Positions 47,473-60,280 of a stretch of 64,000 bases of DNA are shown piece after piece. Source of the stretch: Prostheceraeus crozeri (lineage: Eukaryota; Platyhelminthes; Polycladida; Euryleptidae). How positions within the stretch are numbered: the stretch's first letter is position 1; each line of letters begins with the position of its first letter. A program made the position numbers and the translations under genes. Location of the stretch: contig CAJQUW010001747.1 in assembly GCA_907163375.1 (NCBI GenBank), positions 124,001-188,000 of the forward strand, in the 5' to 3' direction. The notes beneath the pieces were generated by a model, which made no database searches, had not been told where the DNA came from, and saw nothing but the letters and a program-made list of their open reading frames with translations.

Positions 47473-50400
47473 CGGTTTCTCAGCGGACATGAGTGTTCGC
47501 CTGTACGTTCATTTCTCGACCGACCTTACCCTAGATTTGTGAATGGATGAACGGTTACACGCTTGTCGTACAAAGAAATACATTCACGTGCATCAGTCGA
47601 ACAATTCATCCCGTGTTGAGCCAAGTGCATTGTCAGTGTTGAGTCACTGCCCTCGTCATGATGTGGACATATCGTTATCGTCTTGTACTCTGGAATTATC
47701 GACATTCAGCACATCCATGCGCCGCCGTCACCTGTGGTCAATGTCGGTCTTGGAATGAAATTCTTACAAAAATTGACTCGCTATTTCTGCGTTAAGCTGA
47801 TCACGATCGGTTTGGCATTATAAACGGACAAAGCTCCTACGTCTGAAGACGGAGTTCCACTGTTTTTGCGCCCGACCCACCAACACTTCAATTCCTCCAT
47901 TATCACAGGTGATTCATTTGTACGATCAATCTCCTGGCCATGAATTGATATGTTGGTACAGATACGAGATAGAAACGTTGCGGCGAGTTGTCACAGCCTC
48001 CTGGATGATTTGTACAAATTTCTTGTTTTAATGTGTATACCAATCGATGTATTAGTAAAAGATACACAGAACATAATTTTTCAGAATCTTTAATATCTTG
48101 CAATTAAGAAGTTACACAACAATTGATAAAGCATGAAAAATAAATGAATTTTGTCACAAAGTGACCGGAAATCATGTTCAAAATTGATTCTATGGGTTTC
48201 TATGGACATACTCCGTAGAAGTGAAAGAAAATGCATCTTAGTTGTGTTTCTTCCTATTGTTCCTATGATCATTTTTCATTAATTTACAATTACGACCGTG
48301 TGTACGATATGCTTACAACAAAGTCGATTAACACACGTACTCATTGATTTACACCATGACTTCAATTGTCTGCATGTGCGATTGTACACATCAGTTCGTC
48401 ACTCAAAGCAATTCACTAATGTAAGATTAGTTTGATTTACCTACACAATGTGTTTACATCACAACATCTAATCTTCGATTGCCGTGAGCATCACTCAAGC
48501 AGAATGTGTTCCGTCTACCATTTTCTTGAGAAACAATAAGTGATGTGTTATGCTTTGTTGATGATAGCTATGGAGTCGGAACCTTGTCTTTCATTGTATC
48601 TAAGATTAACTTAAGGAAGGTGCAATTACATCAATTCAAAGATGATGTACTTATTATTGATCCTATCGCTGCTTCTATGTTCATATCCATGCGTCGCTTC
48701 ACGTGCGCCGAATTATTGAAAACGTTTTGTCATCATATAATTTTTGATTGATATTAAAACAAATTTTGTGTAATATACACCTGCGCTGAATAGTCAGGTT
48801 AAGGTTGTCAAGCATTCAAAATCGATTTTTCTACTAATTTCACATTCGTTATAAAGAAAAGATTTGCATCGAGGAAGCAGGTAATGGACATCTACGAATG
48901 CGAAGTCATCTAATCAGCATTTGATTACTTAGCATCATTGCTGTCTTTAATCGTGGTCTTCGAAGTTGAAACCAAAAGTTGGTTAAACCGAGTGTTGTAG
49001 TTGTTGCATGAAATTTCAATTTTGCAATTACATTCCTTAATTTCCTTCGTCATGCCACATTCGTTGTTTGTTAGAAAGACTATTCGACAAAGCATTTTTC
49101 TTATGTTGGCTGAGTTTTCTTTCACTGCTTCATAAGAAGTTTGTACGATTTTACAATGGCTCTATTCAAGATCATTAACGTGCCTGAGCCACTTAAAACC
49201 CATTATTTGTGATTATAATGAAGCATTTATCAGAATATCATTTTGATAGATGAACGTGTATAGAATAAATCTCACAGTATTCAAATTTCTACTTATCGTT
49301 CATTATCACTGATTGATGAACGCTCACTCAGCTAGTAATGTAGTCAGACAATTTGCGAGGTACAAATTATGGCATCTAATTGTCATTTTATCTCATGAAA
49401 TATGTGCCTCCTAATTTAATATCTTTCTGAAGATTGGCGTTCGCGAACCTCCTAAGTTCGTTACTCTAGATATAGGCCAGCTTTAGGTCGTCATCAGTCG
49501 TGTCGCCATCAGTTCATTTGAAAATTAAACACCCTGCATCCTTTCGAAACATCAATGTATAAGTCACGAGAATGTTTTCTCAATGCCAATACAAATTAAA
49601 TAAATATTACAATCATAGTTGTCTTGTCTTTTCTCTCTGTCCTTTAAAATATCAACATCAAAAGCGATTTTGTCCCATTTTGTGGTGGATCGACCTTTGT
49701 GTAAAGCATCCTCAGTCCTTGAATAAATAGAAATATCGCGCAACATGCTGTTTTCATTTCTCGAATCATTCATTAACCTGGGTTAGGTGGGAGTAGCTTC
49801 TGCCGTTTTGGAAATAAAGTTTACGAGGCTGATGATTAAATTAGCAGTTGTATCTATTTATTGTCTATTTTGTCTGTATAGGTAATGGTCACCATGATCC
49901 TGCTTCTATGTTGTAGTAGAATTGCGATGCTCTCACCGCTCGATGTTGCATTCTAGCGGTTTGGTGATGCCTGTGTAGTTGTGATGCTAGATTGTATAGC
50001 ATTAATTATGAATTATTGAATCTCTTGTTTAGGTCATCATATGTAATAAGAAACCACTACTTCGGGGCATGTTGATAATATTTATGTAGCTTCTCAAGAT
50101 TTAATTTTTGGAAGCTGTTTATTTTTGGACAGTTAAGCTGTCTTTTAAGTAACTGATCCGTTTAAACCACTTTCTTCGGTTTTAACAGCACGCTGTAGAG
50201 GCGAATGGGGACACCTTTTGTATTATTAAGGATTTCTTCCGTGAGTCAGGTTTCAATTTTCAACCATACTTTCCATTGACACCCACAGATATAGTATGAG
50301 CATCATTGATGTCCGTCCCATTTCCCAACAACTGACGATTTTTTTTGACTTCTGTATAAATTCGATTTACTCGGCATTACTCCCATAGTGAGTATAATGG

Positions 50401-53188
50401 CGGCATAGGTTGGGGAGTGGCTTTTTTATTATACATAATTGCGACATAGTCGGTCCAATTGATTAGTTATGTCCAGTAGCGAAGTCTTCAATCTACATGT
50501 GTAATGTGCATGTAGATATAGATATCTGTTTTACTCAAACTCTCGTAACGTAGTAGGCTTCTTGTCATAGAGTACACAGTAAAAGTCTACAATTTTGATA
50601 AGAAGTTTAGGCGTAAATGAAATTTCCACAACTTATGATGACCTAAACATTCTATTGGAGCACCAAATCAGGACAACTATCGAAGTAATCCAGGATATTA
50701 AGTTGTCACAAGAAATGAAAACCCTAAAAAAGTGAAACGCGTTATGTGCGGTGCCTAAAATAATTTTAATTGTCAAAACAAGGGTTAAAGCCGTAGGCGA
50801 AGCATGTGTACAAAATAAATGAATAACAAATCGCACCATGCAGTAAGTATAATCTACAATGAAAATTAAGAATATGTTAGTAAATATAAAATGCTGATTA
50901 TGTACAATTAAGCTTAGTTGGTTTCCTGAGCAAGTGTACGCAGAATCAGAAAAGTGTAGAATAAAGAATAGGAGATATCCTGCTGATTTGGCACACCATG
51001 TATTTGACTGTAGTTAATGAACAATCAAAATTCGCGCGATAGTTTTCATATGGAACACTTTCAATAGCCAATAAGTGATACAGTCACAAGTCTTTTTATG
51101 CCTGCAGAAGTCACGATAAAAGACATCACGCAGCAACTGAGTGTCAGCACACATCTCGTGGCAATGACTTTAATGTCATCTTTTGAATGGATTGGACTGC
51201 CACATTCAAGCTCTGACCAGGGATAGCGAGACGGAGAGGACAGCAGCCTACGGACTGTATGATTATTTTGCAAGTTTCGAGGTCAAAAAATAAGAGTAAT
51301 CTGCATGAAACATGCTGCATCACTATTTCTTGAAATGAGGTAAGCGACATTAAGTCAACACCCCACTCAAATGCATTTTAAAATTCGGCTTATTTTTGGC
51401 TACGTACTTAAAATCAACTTATCGACTTACTCCACGCATATGTTTATCATCCTCATTAACTCTAAAAATATATAGCACTAACACAATGTTTCGCTGCTAC
51501 AAATTCACTTATCTCAAGTCTTCAGTAGAAAAAATCAAAATGTCATCTAGATTTCAATTGCAGCTGAGAGCTGATTGAACTAGAGAATCAAGAGTCAATC
51601 ACCTGAGCGATCAAGAGTCAATCACATAATCGTAATTTTCCCATGCAACAACGAGCGAGTTCCATCGGTGATTTGATGACTAGATATCGCGGGTGTCGCC
51701 ATTACGTCGTTGGTGTCATTGCCTCCGACTCCCCTAGTAGCTCAGTTTCCGATAAGGGCAGCTAACACTGGTTCTCGAGTATTCCACAATAATTCATCAG
51801 GCCCTTAGTATTTGTGAATTTAATCTTTTATAAGATTCTTTTTTCTACCTAAGTTACAAATAAGTTCATGACAAAGCTTAAGGTGGAATTTATCTACATG
51901 TAGGCATCTGCTTTATCACATAGGGTCACGTGACGATAAGTTGTCTCAGACCTACCTTCCTCCAGTTGTTTCTGGTCGGTAAATTGTAAAATCGGATGCT
52001 ATGTAGCAATCAATATCTGATATTTCTGCTCTTGAAATCCATTATATAATGCTACATCATGAAATTCAAAATCAACATATTCTGTAATCATGAGGCGCAG
52101 CACCATACAAGTCGTCAGCGAAATCAACTCAATCGAAATTGTTGGAAAATATCTGAAACTGCCTAATCCTGAATCCTATTCAGGCCATTCCATGCCTCGA
52201 AATATCCATGAAAACGCATTGAAGTAGTCTATTGGAAACACAGAATCTTCACAATTGAAAGTGTCCAATTCCATGAACTTGCGCAACTTCCATAACTAGA
52301 AATTAGGGTGAAAACTAAACTTGCCTTTTTTGAATTATAGTACGGTAGGCCTAATGTTGTTTTGAACTCTTCGATCCTCATGAATAACATTTTATTATCA
52401 GTTTTTATAATAATTCTACAGTTCCAGTAACTTCTCACTTTTGCAAGAATCTCATTCTAAAATTGGCTTCTACATTTATGCATATTTTTTGTCCATGCAC
52501 TCAGCGTTTATAATGCTGCGGGGAATTCAGGAATCGTCCGCGCAGCGCGGAAATTTAAGTCGCTTCCGCGCAAGATTTTTATCTATTTTGAGTGGTGCAA
52601 ATTGAAAACGAATTCGAAAATTATGATTATTATTAATATTATTACAACAACTTATCAGCTCATGATGTCGTGCCTGTTTGTATGTGTGATGGTAGCGGAA
52701 AGCAGGGCTGGATGTGAATCCAAAATTCGGGAATTCGCATGAATCCGGAAAAATACCCTATCATAAGCTTTGAGCATGAAAAGCAATCATACTTACTTTA
52801 GATCAGTCTTATACATTGAATTATTAATTTTTAAACAGCTTATTTCCTCTGATTTATGTTCGTATCTGAGACGTTAATACCTATGATTCTATCAAAGAAT
52901 ATAGATTTTCTTTTAAATCCATGGATAAATGCTATTTGCTTTTATAATTTCAGCTGCTTATAAGGAATGAGCCGATTGAAACATCAGATTGAAATAATAA
53001 ATGTAATATTTATGAAAATTACAATTTCAATGAGGAATAAGAAGTTCATTAACAAAGAAAGTCAGTATCTGATGTTTCCATCTTTAGCAGAAGCTACAAC
53101 TTGAATTCGTCTGTTCATGCTTTCATGCAGAGTCACAGACACCTAATGTTTTTCGTTTTGTGCCAGCCTGTCTGTTAATCGCCGCTTG
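47473..53188. other. RAB14 3' flank, no further gene recognised
   Basis: It presumably begins with the RAB14 3' UTR. AATAAA-type signals occur at about 48139 and 49589 but I cannot choose between them. Frames are short. A weak tRNA-like string at 51725-51780 was not accepted. Confidence 0.4.
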
Positions 53189-53542
53189 GCTTTCATTTCC
53201 ACGTAATGTCAAGTCGAAGTAGATGTGTGGCATGGGGTACCTTCGTATTGCAAAATATGTCGACTAGTCATCATGCGGGGAGTTGCAACATTGAGCATCC
53301 TCTAGAACTCCCGATAATCGATATTTTCGTTGCAATGCATAAGTTGAGGCACTCCATCAAAGCGGACTGCTCTCCTCACCGCAAGTGACCAGAACCCCTC
53401 TGAACATAGTCCCTTTCGTGGATAAAGTTGTAAAGAATATTCATCAGTGAAAAACCAGGGATCGAACTCGGACTCGATGGATTTTGGCCGGCCTCGGTCG
53501 TGCTTTTACCGAAACCCTGGCAAAAACTATCTGATTCCATAT
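53189..53542. repeat. Interspersed repeat R2, copy B (uninterrupted)
   Basis: Collinear with copy A at 10297-14022 but without the hAT, so it shows the empty target region between CCGATAATCGA and AAAGCGGACTGCTC. It contains the same hairpin-like block starting CAGGGATCGAACTCGG and ending CCGAAACCCTG, flanked by AAAAAC on both sides. Confidence 0.78.
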
Positions 53543-55514
53543 TTCTTGAGTCCATTAATTTTTTCTCCTTCAATCACACGTTCTTTGATTTGCTTACATG
53601 TAGTAATTGCTTTCAGGCGGCTATTCTCCCAGAAAGTTTTATTTCATCGATGGAAGCGTTTCACTGTTCTCGAGGAAACAATTGACGTCAAATTCATGGA
53701 AGTATGTACTTCATTGTGTAATCATTCTTGGATGCTTTCTTGATTAGCGAGTCAAGTCGAAACCGAGAGTGAAGCAACTGTTTGGCAGAACTGAAGGCAT
53801 CTGATATTTTGGTGAAATCATTGAGTACGTCTGACACATCATTGCACCCGACGATGACTTTGGCCAAAAAAATGGTGCAGAATTCAATTAATGCATAATT
53901 ATTCGATGAATCGCTATTTGAAAAAATTCTTATCAACCTCGATGAGCCGATGACTGCCTACCAACAATCTGATACACTCATTTATCTGGATTTTATCAGC
54001 TGCACCATTTTACCATTTAGTCAATTCGGAACGTTTTTTCAAGGTTATACTCCTATCATTCTTATTTTATATTAGTCGATGAGTGATCTGCTTGCTGATA
54101 TTCTGCGCTCTCCTCAAATATTTCAATAGAGAATTTTGGTGTTGTGAACTTCTTTGGAATGCATGCGAAAACGTTTTACTTTTGAAAGATGCTTCCTTCT
54201 ATCAACAAGACAGTTGCTTGTTAGTGATGTTTCAAGAAAGCCATTGAAGAATGATGCCACAACAGGGCAATTCCGCGAGTCTCGACTTAACGTTGAAAAA
54301 ATTTTTTGATTTGGGCGTTATGAGGGTGAGGTTTTCTTTCGAAAGTCCGTGAATTTCATTTTTTCCCTGTGCTAAACAGAAGTCTTCCATACAATAGTCA
54401 GATTCTCAACACCTGTCTGCATGTTCAATCGTTTCACTTAGCATCTGTTTGGCACATGAATAAAGTGAAGGCTGAAGCGTCGTGTAGTTGTGAAATAGCA
54501 GCATCCGTGGAAAATTCCTCGAAATATTTGCTTTTTCAAAATTAGATCTCCGTAGAAGTGAATCTGCATCCGTACTCGGAAATTCTGCGCTAGTCAATTG
54601 GAAACGCTGTATACACTGCAAAGTTGTCCAGACACTGAAAAGAAGAAATTTTCACACCCTGTTTTATAGTTCGCTTTTGAGGTTTACTCGTATACTGCTT
54701 TTTATTGACTAGGTATGGCGTGATACAGACCGAGCCGTAGGCGTATGAAAAGTACTTTTCTTCCATCAATTTTTAACCACAAAATGACAAATCTAGCATT
54801 AAGATATTAACAACAGCAGACGATGAACATAATTCAAGATTCAAAGAACTTCATGCGGAAACTTAAGCCCTCGATTGATAGTCGAGGTGAATGTGAAGGG
54901 TTGAAAGAATTTTCATACATGCAATTTTTATATATTTCATACGAATGTTTGGATGGGAGGTTGGGGAGACATGGATTAGCAGCACATTCCTGTTGCCAGA
55001 TATCTTTCCATTCTACGCATAAGTAGATATCGTTCATACTTCTAAGTCAGTACGGTGCTAATTCTATGATTCTTAAAATCAAATTGTTAATCTTTCGTAT
55101 CACCGTAAACTTTGCTTATCTGTTTTTTCTTGATAATGGCTATGGTGTAAAAATCCGAAATATATTGACTTATTGTGCGACAATAAAACAATAGAAAAAC
55201 TTGACTATCTTCCAAACTTATTTTCAATTATGTATAACAGTCAAGTCATATTTCCTAAACTATTAATTAATGTTCAAAGATTGAAAATTTCGGCAAAATT
55301 TGGTGTTTTGAATAATTTACCATTGTCAGACTGTTGAGTTTGGGAGTGCCAAGTAGAAAAGATGTTCCATTTGTTTTACTTTTATACAATGCAGATATAA
55401 GGGCCTACATCCGTGAATAACGCGATTGCTACAATACTAGCAATAAGCGCTCATAACGGCGATCGCGTAGATGCCCGAAATATTGCAAATGGTATGCAAC
55501 CACTGGTAAATTTA
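53543..55514. other. No recognised feature
   Basis: Short frames only, none with recognisable motifs. Confidence 0.4.
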
Positions 55515-55768
55515 AACTAATTAAGACAAGGGTAGGTTGGACCATGGCCGTCTAGAATCGCAGCCTTTACAATTATTTTTGTATGTCTTCACAATTTATC
55601 ATGCGCTAACTCAACCTAACTTCCTTTTGGGTTGGTGGCAAATGCTTACATTGGCCTCAGCATTGCAGCCTCAGATCTTCAAAAATGCATATGAATTCCA
55701 AAATTGTCAGTGATAAACTTAAACTAATTAAGACAAAGGCAATTTGGACCATGGCCGTATAGAATTAA
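55515..55768. repeat. Direct repeat pair of about 45 bp
   Basis: AAACTAATTAAGACAAGGGTA...TTGGACCATGGCCGTCTAGAAT near 55515 recurs as AAACTAATTAAGACAAAGGCA...TTGGACCATGGCCGTATAGAAT near 55718, about 205 bp apart. Origin unknown. Confidence 0.7.
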
Positions 55769-56040
55769 GATAGCCTACTATCCAGAGCAATCGAACAAGG
55801 CTATTTTTTACAGCTCCTTGCTCATTTGGCAATTGCAGTCGTTCACTGAATTTTTCGCTAAGTAGTTCAGCTCTCTGGAAAAGTCAGTTCGTTCACTTCT
55901 TCTCCATTCATTTCTCAGAACGGCATATCTATGGTAATGTCCTTTCGGAATTTTAAGCAGATATGATGCTTGCGCTTATAAATCGATTGTCTTAAACGGT
56001 ACTATTGAAAAGCCAATACTTTACAATATCAATCTTCATC

Positions 56041-57276
56041 AAGGTTGGACCTTGGGTTTTGGGTCGACCTTAAGTAAGTGATGCCAAACCTGGGTTTCCT
56101 CAAGGACGCACTAAATTTACTACGTTCTTGGGTTTCTTATTATTGCTGCATGTATACATGTCAAGTTATGAAAATTGATATTTTGATTTGAATCTTAGGA
56201 GAACTAATGATGAGAGAACGAAGTTCTGATTTTTTATCCAAATTCCACTCAATTGACGGAATATTTCAATCATTCAATTCAATCATCATTAAATCAAAAA
56301 TCTTCAATTAGACAGTATAGGTTAATTAAAGGAAATATTTATAACGTAATGCATTTACTAATTAGCTATATATTTTGTACGTAATGTAGGCTGCTAATTA
56401 CAGCTATTGAAATCAAAAATCGCTTAAATGTATGTTGTTGCATTTGTGCGTATTGAATTTATATAGCCTATTTTACTGTATATCTTCGCACTCGAGAATT
56501 TTTTAATTCTTTCCAATTCGAATTCTAAATATGCTTAACCATGCTCCTATTTCGCAGCTATACTATTTACTAAGTCTGCCTACATTTCCAAATGATGAAA
56601 GAAAAGCATTCACTTTGTGATGAGCAATGTGCAATTCAATCATCATTAAATCAAAAATCTTCAGTATAGGCTAAATTAAAGGAAAGATATATAACGTAAT
56701 ACATGTACTTAGACTACTTATTACAGTTATTGTGATAAACAATCGCTTCCCACTAATGCCACACTTCTCATGAGCCTACAAATTACAAAAACAGCACTTC
56801 AAGGATGTGCGGTAAGACTTCTTACAAACGCATCATTTGTAATTGACCGCAAGCATCATCAGCAAAATTGGTATCATGTGTGATCTCTGAAAATTGTGAC
56901 ATCTAGTTGATACGTAGTAGCAGCCACATTGGCTTTGCTTTTCTGAAGTTGGACATGTGCAATGTGTCAAATTTGTATAGACAAGGGCTTGTGTCTCAGA
57001 ATTCATTGGTTTCAGTTGTAAGTTGTCGCCCAAGCAATTGAATAGAAACTTCGGTAGTAGAAATAAAATTTTTATTTGATATAGCAATACTGCGATGAAT
57101 TATCGTAAAATAAGATTGGTGTTCCATAGAAGTATCTTTAATTCAGTACAAAATGCAAAGAATGTTCCTTGTGTACTTGACTCTACTCATTTGGGGCTTG
57201 GGTTTTGGGTTCTGACCCAAGTTACGGGCCAAAGCTTGTATTAGGTATACCCAATGCAAGATTCTTCCCAACCTTG
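56041..57276. mobile_element. hAT-like MITE, perfect 8-bp TSD TCTTCATC
   Basis: AAGGTTGG at 56041 and the inverted CCAACCTT near 57275 mark the ends. TCTTCATC flanks both (56033-56040 and 57277-57284). TTGGGTTTTGGGT-type strings occur near each end. An internal duplication (AATTCAATCATCATTAAATC followed by AAAAATCTTCA, at about 56276 and 56635) is visible. No coding part. Confidence 0.75.
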
Positions 57277-57284
57277 TCTTCATC

Positions 57285-59390
57285 ATCATTCTGTCAACTT
57301 CAATACACGTTGTTTTGTTATTATTTAACTGTTCATATTTACATTTGTAGAAATGTCACTACATAATGTGCGGACGTAGTATAGCATAGACGATCTCTCT
57401 CGGAGGTATTTTACTTAAATATTTGAAGCTACTGTATATTCAGTATCAATATCAATTATTCCCGCATTGGCACTGTCATTTTGTTTTATCAGAAGGCAGC
57501 CTGTTGAACTAATGCTAAATTGACGACGAAAGTGGCTGAAGTGATAACTATTCTTGCCAGTTTGAAACTTTAATGTGTTAGTTATCATTACACTGAATGT
57601 GTGAATGCATGTAATGTAATGTTCATTGTTGTCAACTTTTCATAGCTGCATGATTAAAGACATATAAACTCTGGTCATTCTCACAAGGTGTTTTTGCGAT
57701 TTTCGTCCGATTCGAAAAGCATGAAATTCTATGTATATAATTCCAGTTTTTTGTTTAGAATTCTAGATAGCATGTAGGCCTAATTGCAAACTACATGTAA
57801 CCTGCCAGCAAACAAGCATAAGTCATTTTCTCAGTCAGAGCTCTGCTTCAGAAGTGGACGAAGCTAGTCAGCATTGCCACAGAATATCGTCGACTTCGCA
57901 GGTCTGTGTAGACCAAGGCTATGGAGTCAGCAGATTCCTACAATCGTTTCCACATCCGCCTCCAACCTATTCCAGAAACCCACTTTCGCCGAGATGTAAA
58001 ATACATTGCAAACATAAAAATTAAGACAATCCTTCATCCATGCTCTAATATCTCTTTGTACGCACACATACTCTTAAAATGCCTTTCAGGGTTGGTGCTT
58101 GGTTCAAAACCTCACTTGTGTTTTCATGAATTGAATCGACTTTCGTTGCAGTTGTATTCATGTGTTGGTCAGAACGGAACAAATTTCATCCTAAAAATTT
58201 ATCTTTAAATGGATAGCCCTTATTCAGCGTTGAAAATTGCACGGGGAGGATGTTAGAGAGGCCTGTATCCAAGAGTAGGCTCGTATTGTTAAACCGGAGT
58301 TTGAATGGGCGTTGATTTTGAGGGAAAATTTGATACTTTCCTTTCAAGTAACATGTCACTGGATATCGCATTCAGTTATGTAACATATAGAACCTACATA
58401 TACCTGTATACCAGCTGATACGTTCATGCACAGTTTGACTTTTTGTATCTCGTGTGCTAGGTTGTTATTGTAAATTCATCGACGTACAGTTGAACTTGTG
58501 TTTGTTTGATGCTTACAGGTGATAACTTCACTAATTGTTTTGTAATTCATGCCGATGAAATATTCAATGCTCCGATGCAAATAGATGTTGAACTGATAAT
58601 GCACATGACTGTTTGTACATCAAGTACATTTCAGTAACTAATAATGAAGAAAAGTGATAAAGCGTTTTAGTCACTCATAATATATTGTGAAGAAATCATC
58701 AAACGTTACGACCTTATCAAGGGAACACTTCCTTACTTTTCATTTTTTCCAATATGTCTACGTATTTGCAATGTTTCGTCTATTGACAGGACATCGTGTG
58801 TATCACAATGTAATTTTTGATAATAACAATGCCCTGTACATCGCACAGTCGTTAAACCTGCAAATACTAACGCTTTCTGAGTGTGTCACACGATGCATTT
58901 TAAGATTTGTTGTTTAACAGCATGAATGATGTGCTGTTACTATTTACAAAATTATTCCATACCTGATTTGAGACAATTATCACCACAGTTTGTATTGCAG
59001 TTGTGAACTGGTAATGGTAATGTGACAACTATTAATATAACAACATCATTCGTCTTCTACTTCATTCGACAGCTCCCGATTAGGGGTCGCCACAGATGAT
59101 CAATCGTTTTTTCTTCATGTCGTTCTATCTTCATCTGTAAGTCGAGGAACCGCTGCATTCTCGGAAACCGCAATCATTTAGTCATGCACCGTCACTTTGG
59201 CCTTCCGCTTTTCCTTTTGCCAAAATGCTTGTAATTCTATCTCCAGTATACTTCCAATCTACCGATGTCCATCCTTCTTCTGGTTCGGGATTACTTTAAA
59301 AAAGAATGAAGGACTAGAAATGTTCACCCATAGTCATTCAGCTTACTCAGCCACTCTAGATATTTTAAACAAGTTTCGGCCATTCTGAAG
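57285..59390. other. No recognised gene
   Basis: Short frames only. A CTCCCGATTAGGGGTCGCC string near 59073 resembles a repeat I recall from other animal genomes, but I could not assign it. Confidence 0.4.
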
Positions 59391-59430
59391 GCCGCACTGA
59401 CGAGTCTCTGTAGGGCGAAGTGCAGCATCA
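59390..59430 (+). ncRNA. Hammerhead-like core
   Basis: GCA-CTGACGA-GTC(TCTGTAG)GGC-GAAG-TGC contains the exact CUGANGA box. Helix II has three possible pairs, and GAAG replaces GAAA. GCA/TGC can close the structure. It may be a relic or chance. Confidence 0.35.
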
Positions 59431-59567
59431 GCGGCTTCCAAGGAATTGTTGTTTTTAAATTATTTATGTTTAAAGACATCTTTCTTTTCGATGCCCAGGC
59501 GGACTGCATTCTGCTAGTCCTCAAGTCCTTGCCTATAATAATAATAATTATAATATGATAAAAAATC

Positions 59568-59670
59568 GGGGACTTCTATTCCCCCTCACATTTTTGTTGT
59601 TGACATCCCCAAGTGTTGCATCGTCAACGCTTGGGGGTACTTATGACTGCACTTGTTCCTAAGTGCAGTC
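59568..59670. repeat. Three consecutive hairpins
   Basis: Stems are GGGGA/TCCCC (59568-59584), CCCCAAGTGTTG/CAACGCTTGGGG with one wobble pair and a 6-nt loop (59607-59636), and GACTGCACTT/AAGTGCAGTC, perfect with a 6-nt loop (59645-59670). Confidence 0.8.
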
Positions 59671-60039
59671 TCACGGCCGTCGCAAAAGCGTTGATTGAGT
59701 GTGTAATATCCCTCCGGTTTGTAGAAAATTCACAGCACTTGCATGCCCACGAAGTTCATGATCGCAGCTGTATCTTTCATTCTAACCACAAAATTAGACT
59801 GAACGAGTAAGTTGTCTAATTCTGTGATTCTAATTGAGTATCCAATGGACCAATCTTCCACTTCAGGGTTCCAGTAGGACTTCTTAGTGGTGTTCTACTG
59901 TCAGTCAGTGACAGATAAAGTCTATTCTAAATCCGATGTGACTAAGCTTGACTAATTTTGATGAATTAGAAAATGTGGGGAGGGGAAAGAATAGAAGTAC
60001 CAAAAATCGTGATATTTTCAGTTTGTTGTAGTTTCCGCA

Positions 60040-60270
60040 CAACATTTTGGCCCGTTTTAGCCACATTTAACCACATTCTCGATTATATCACCGATAAAGA
60101 AGCATGATAGGAAATGACGTAGAAATTCGTAGAAAAAGAACGAGGCCGAAAACCGCAGTCTGCCTTCTATTGGATTTACATGTGATTTTCTTTGACCTTG
60201 TCTGACAAGAAGAGGAGCCGGGTAGAGCTCTGCCGACGCACATATTCGTGGTGGTTATAGGGTGTACATC
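60040..60270. repeat. Diverged copy of the foldback MITE family
   Basis: Shares TTAACCACATTCTC and GATAGGAAATGA with the loop side, and CTATTGGATTTACATGTGAT, TTGTCTGACAAGAAGAGGA and ATAGGGTGTACATCATG with the arms of the element at 8837-9547. The outer end is lost. Confidence 0.7.
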
Positions 60271-60280
60271 ATGCAATTGC

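Noticed and set aside
51725-51785. tRNA-like string with TAGCTCAGT and GGTTCTCGAGTATTCC
   Set aside because: The A-box is partial, the B-box is broken and no acceptor stem pairs, so neither a tRNA gene nor a SINE is supported.
52500-52760. GC-rich CCGCGCAGCGCGG palindrome and CAGGGCTGGATG string as transposon ends
   Set aside because: The two strings do not match each other as inverted repeats and no duplication was found.
59060-59160. CTCCCGATTAGGGGTCGCC string as a known interspersed repeat
   Set aside because: I recall similar strings elsewhere but could not assign a family or boundaries.
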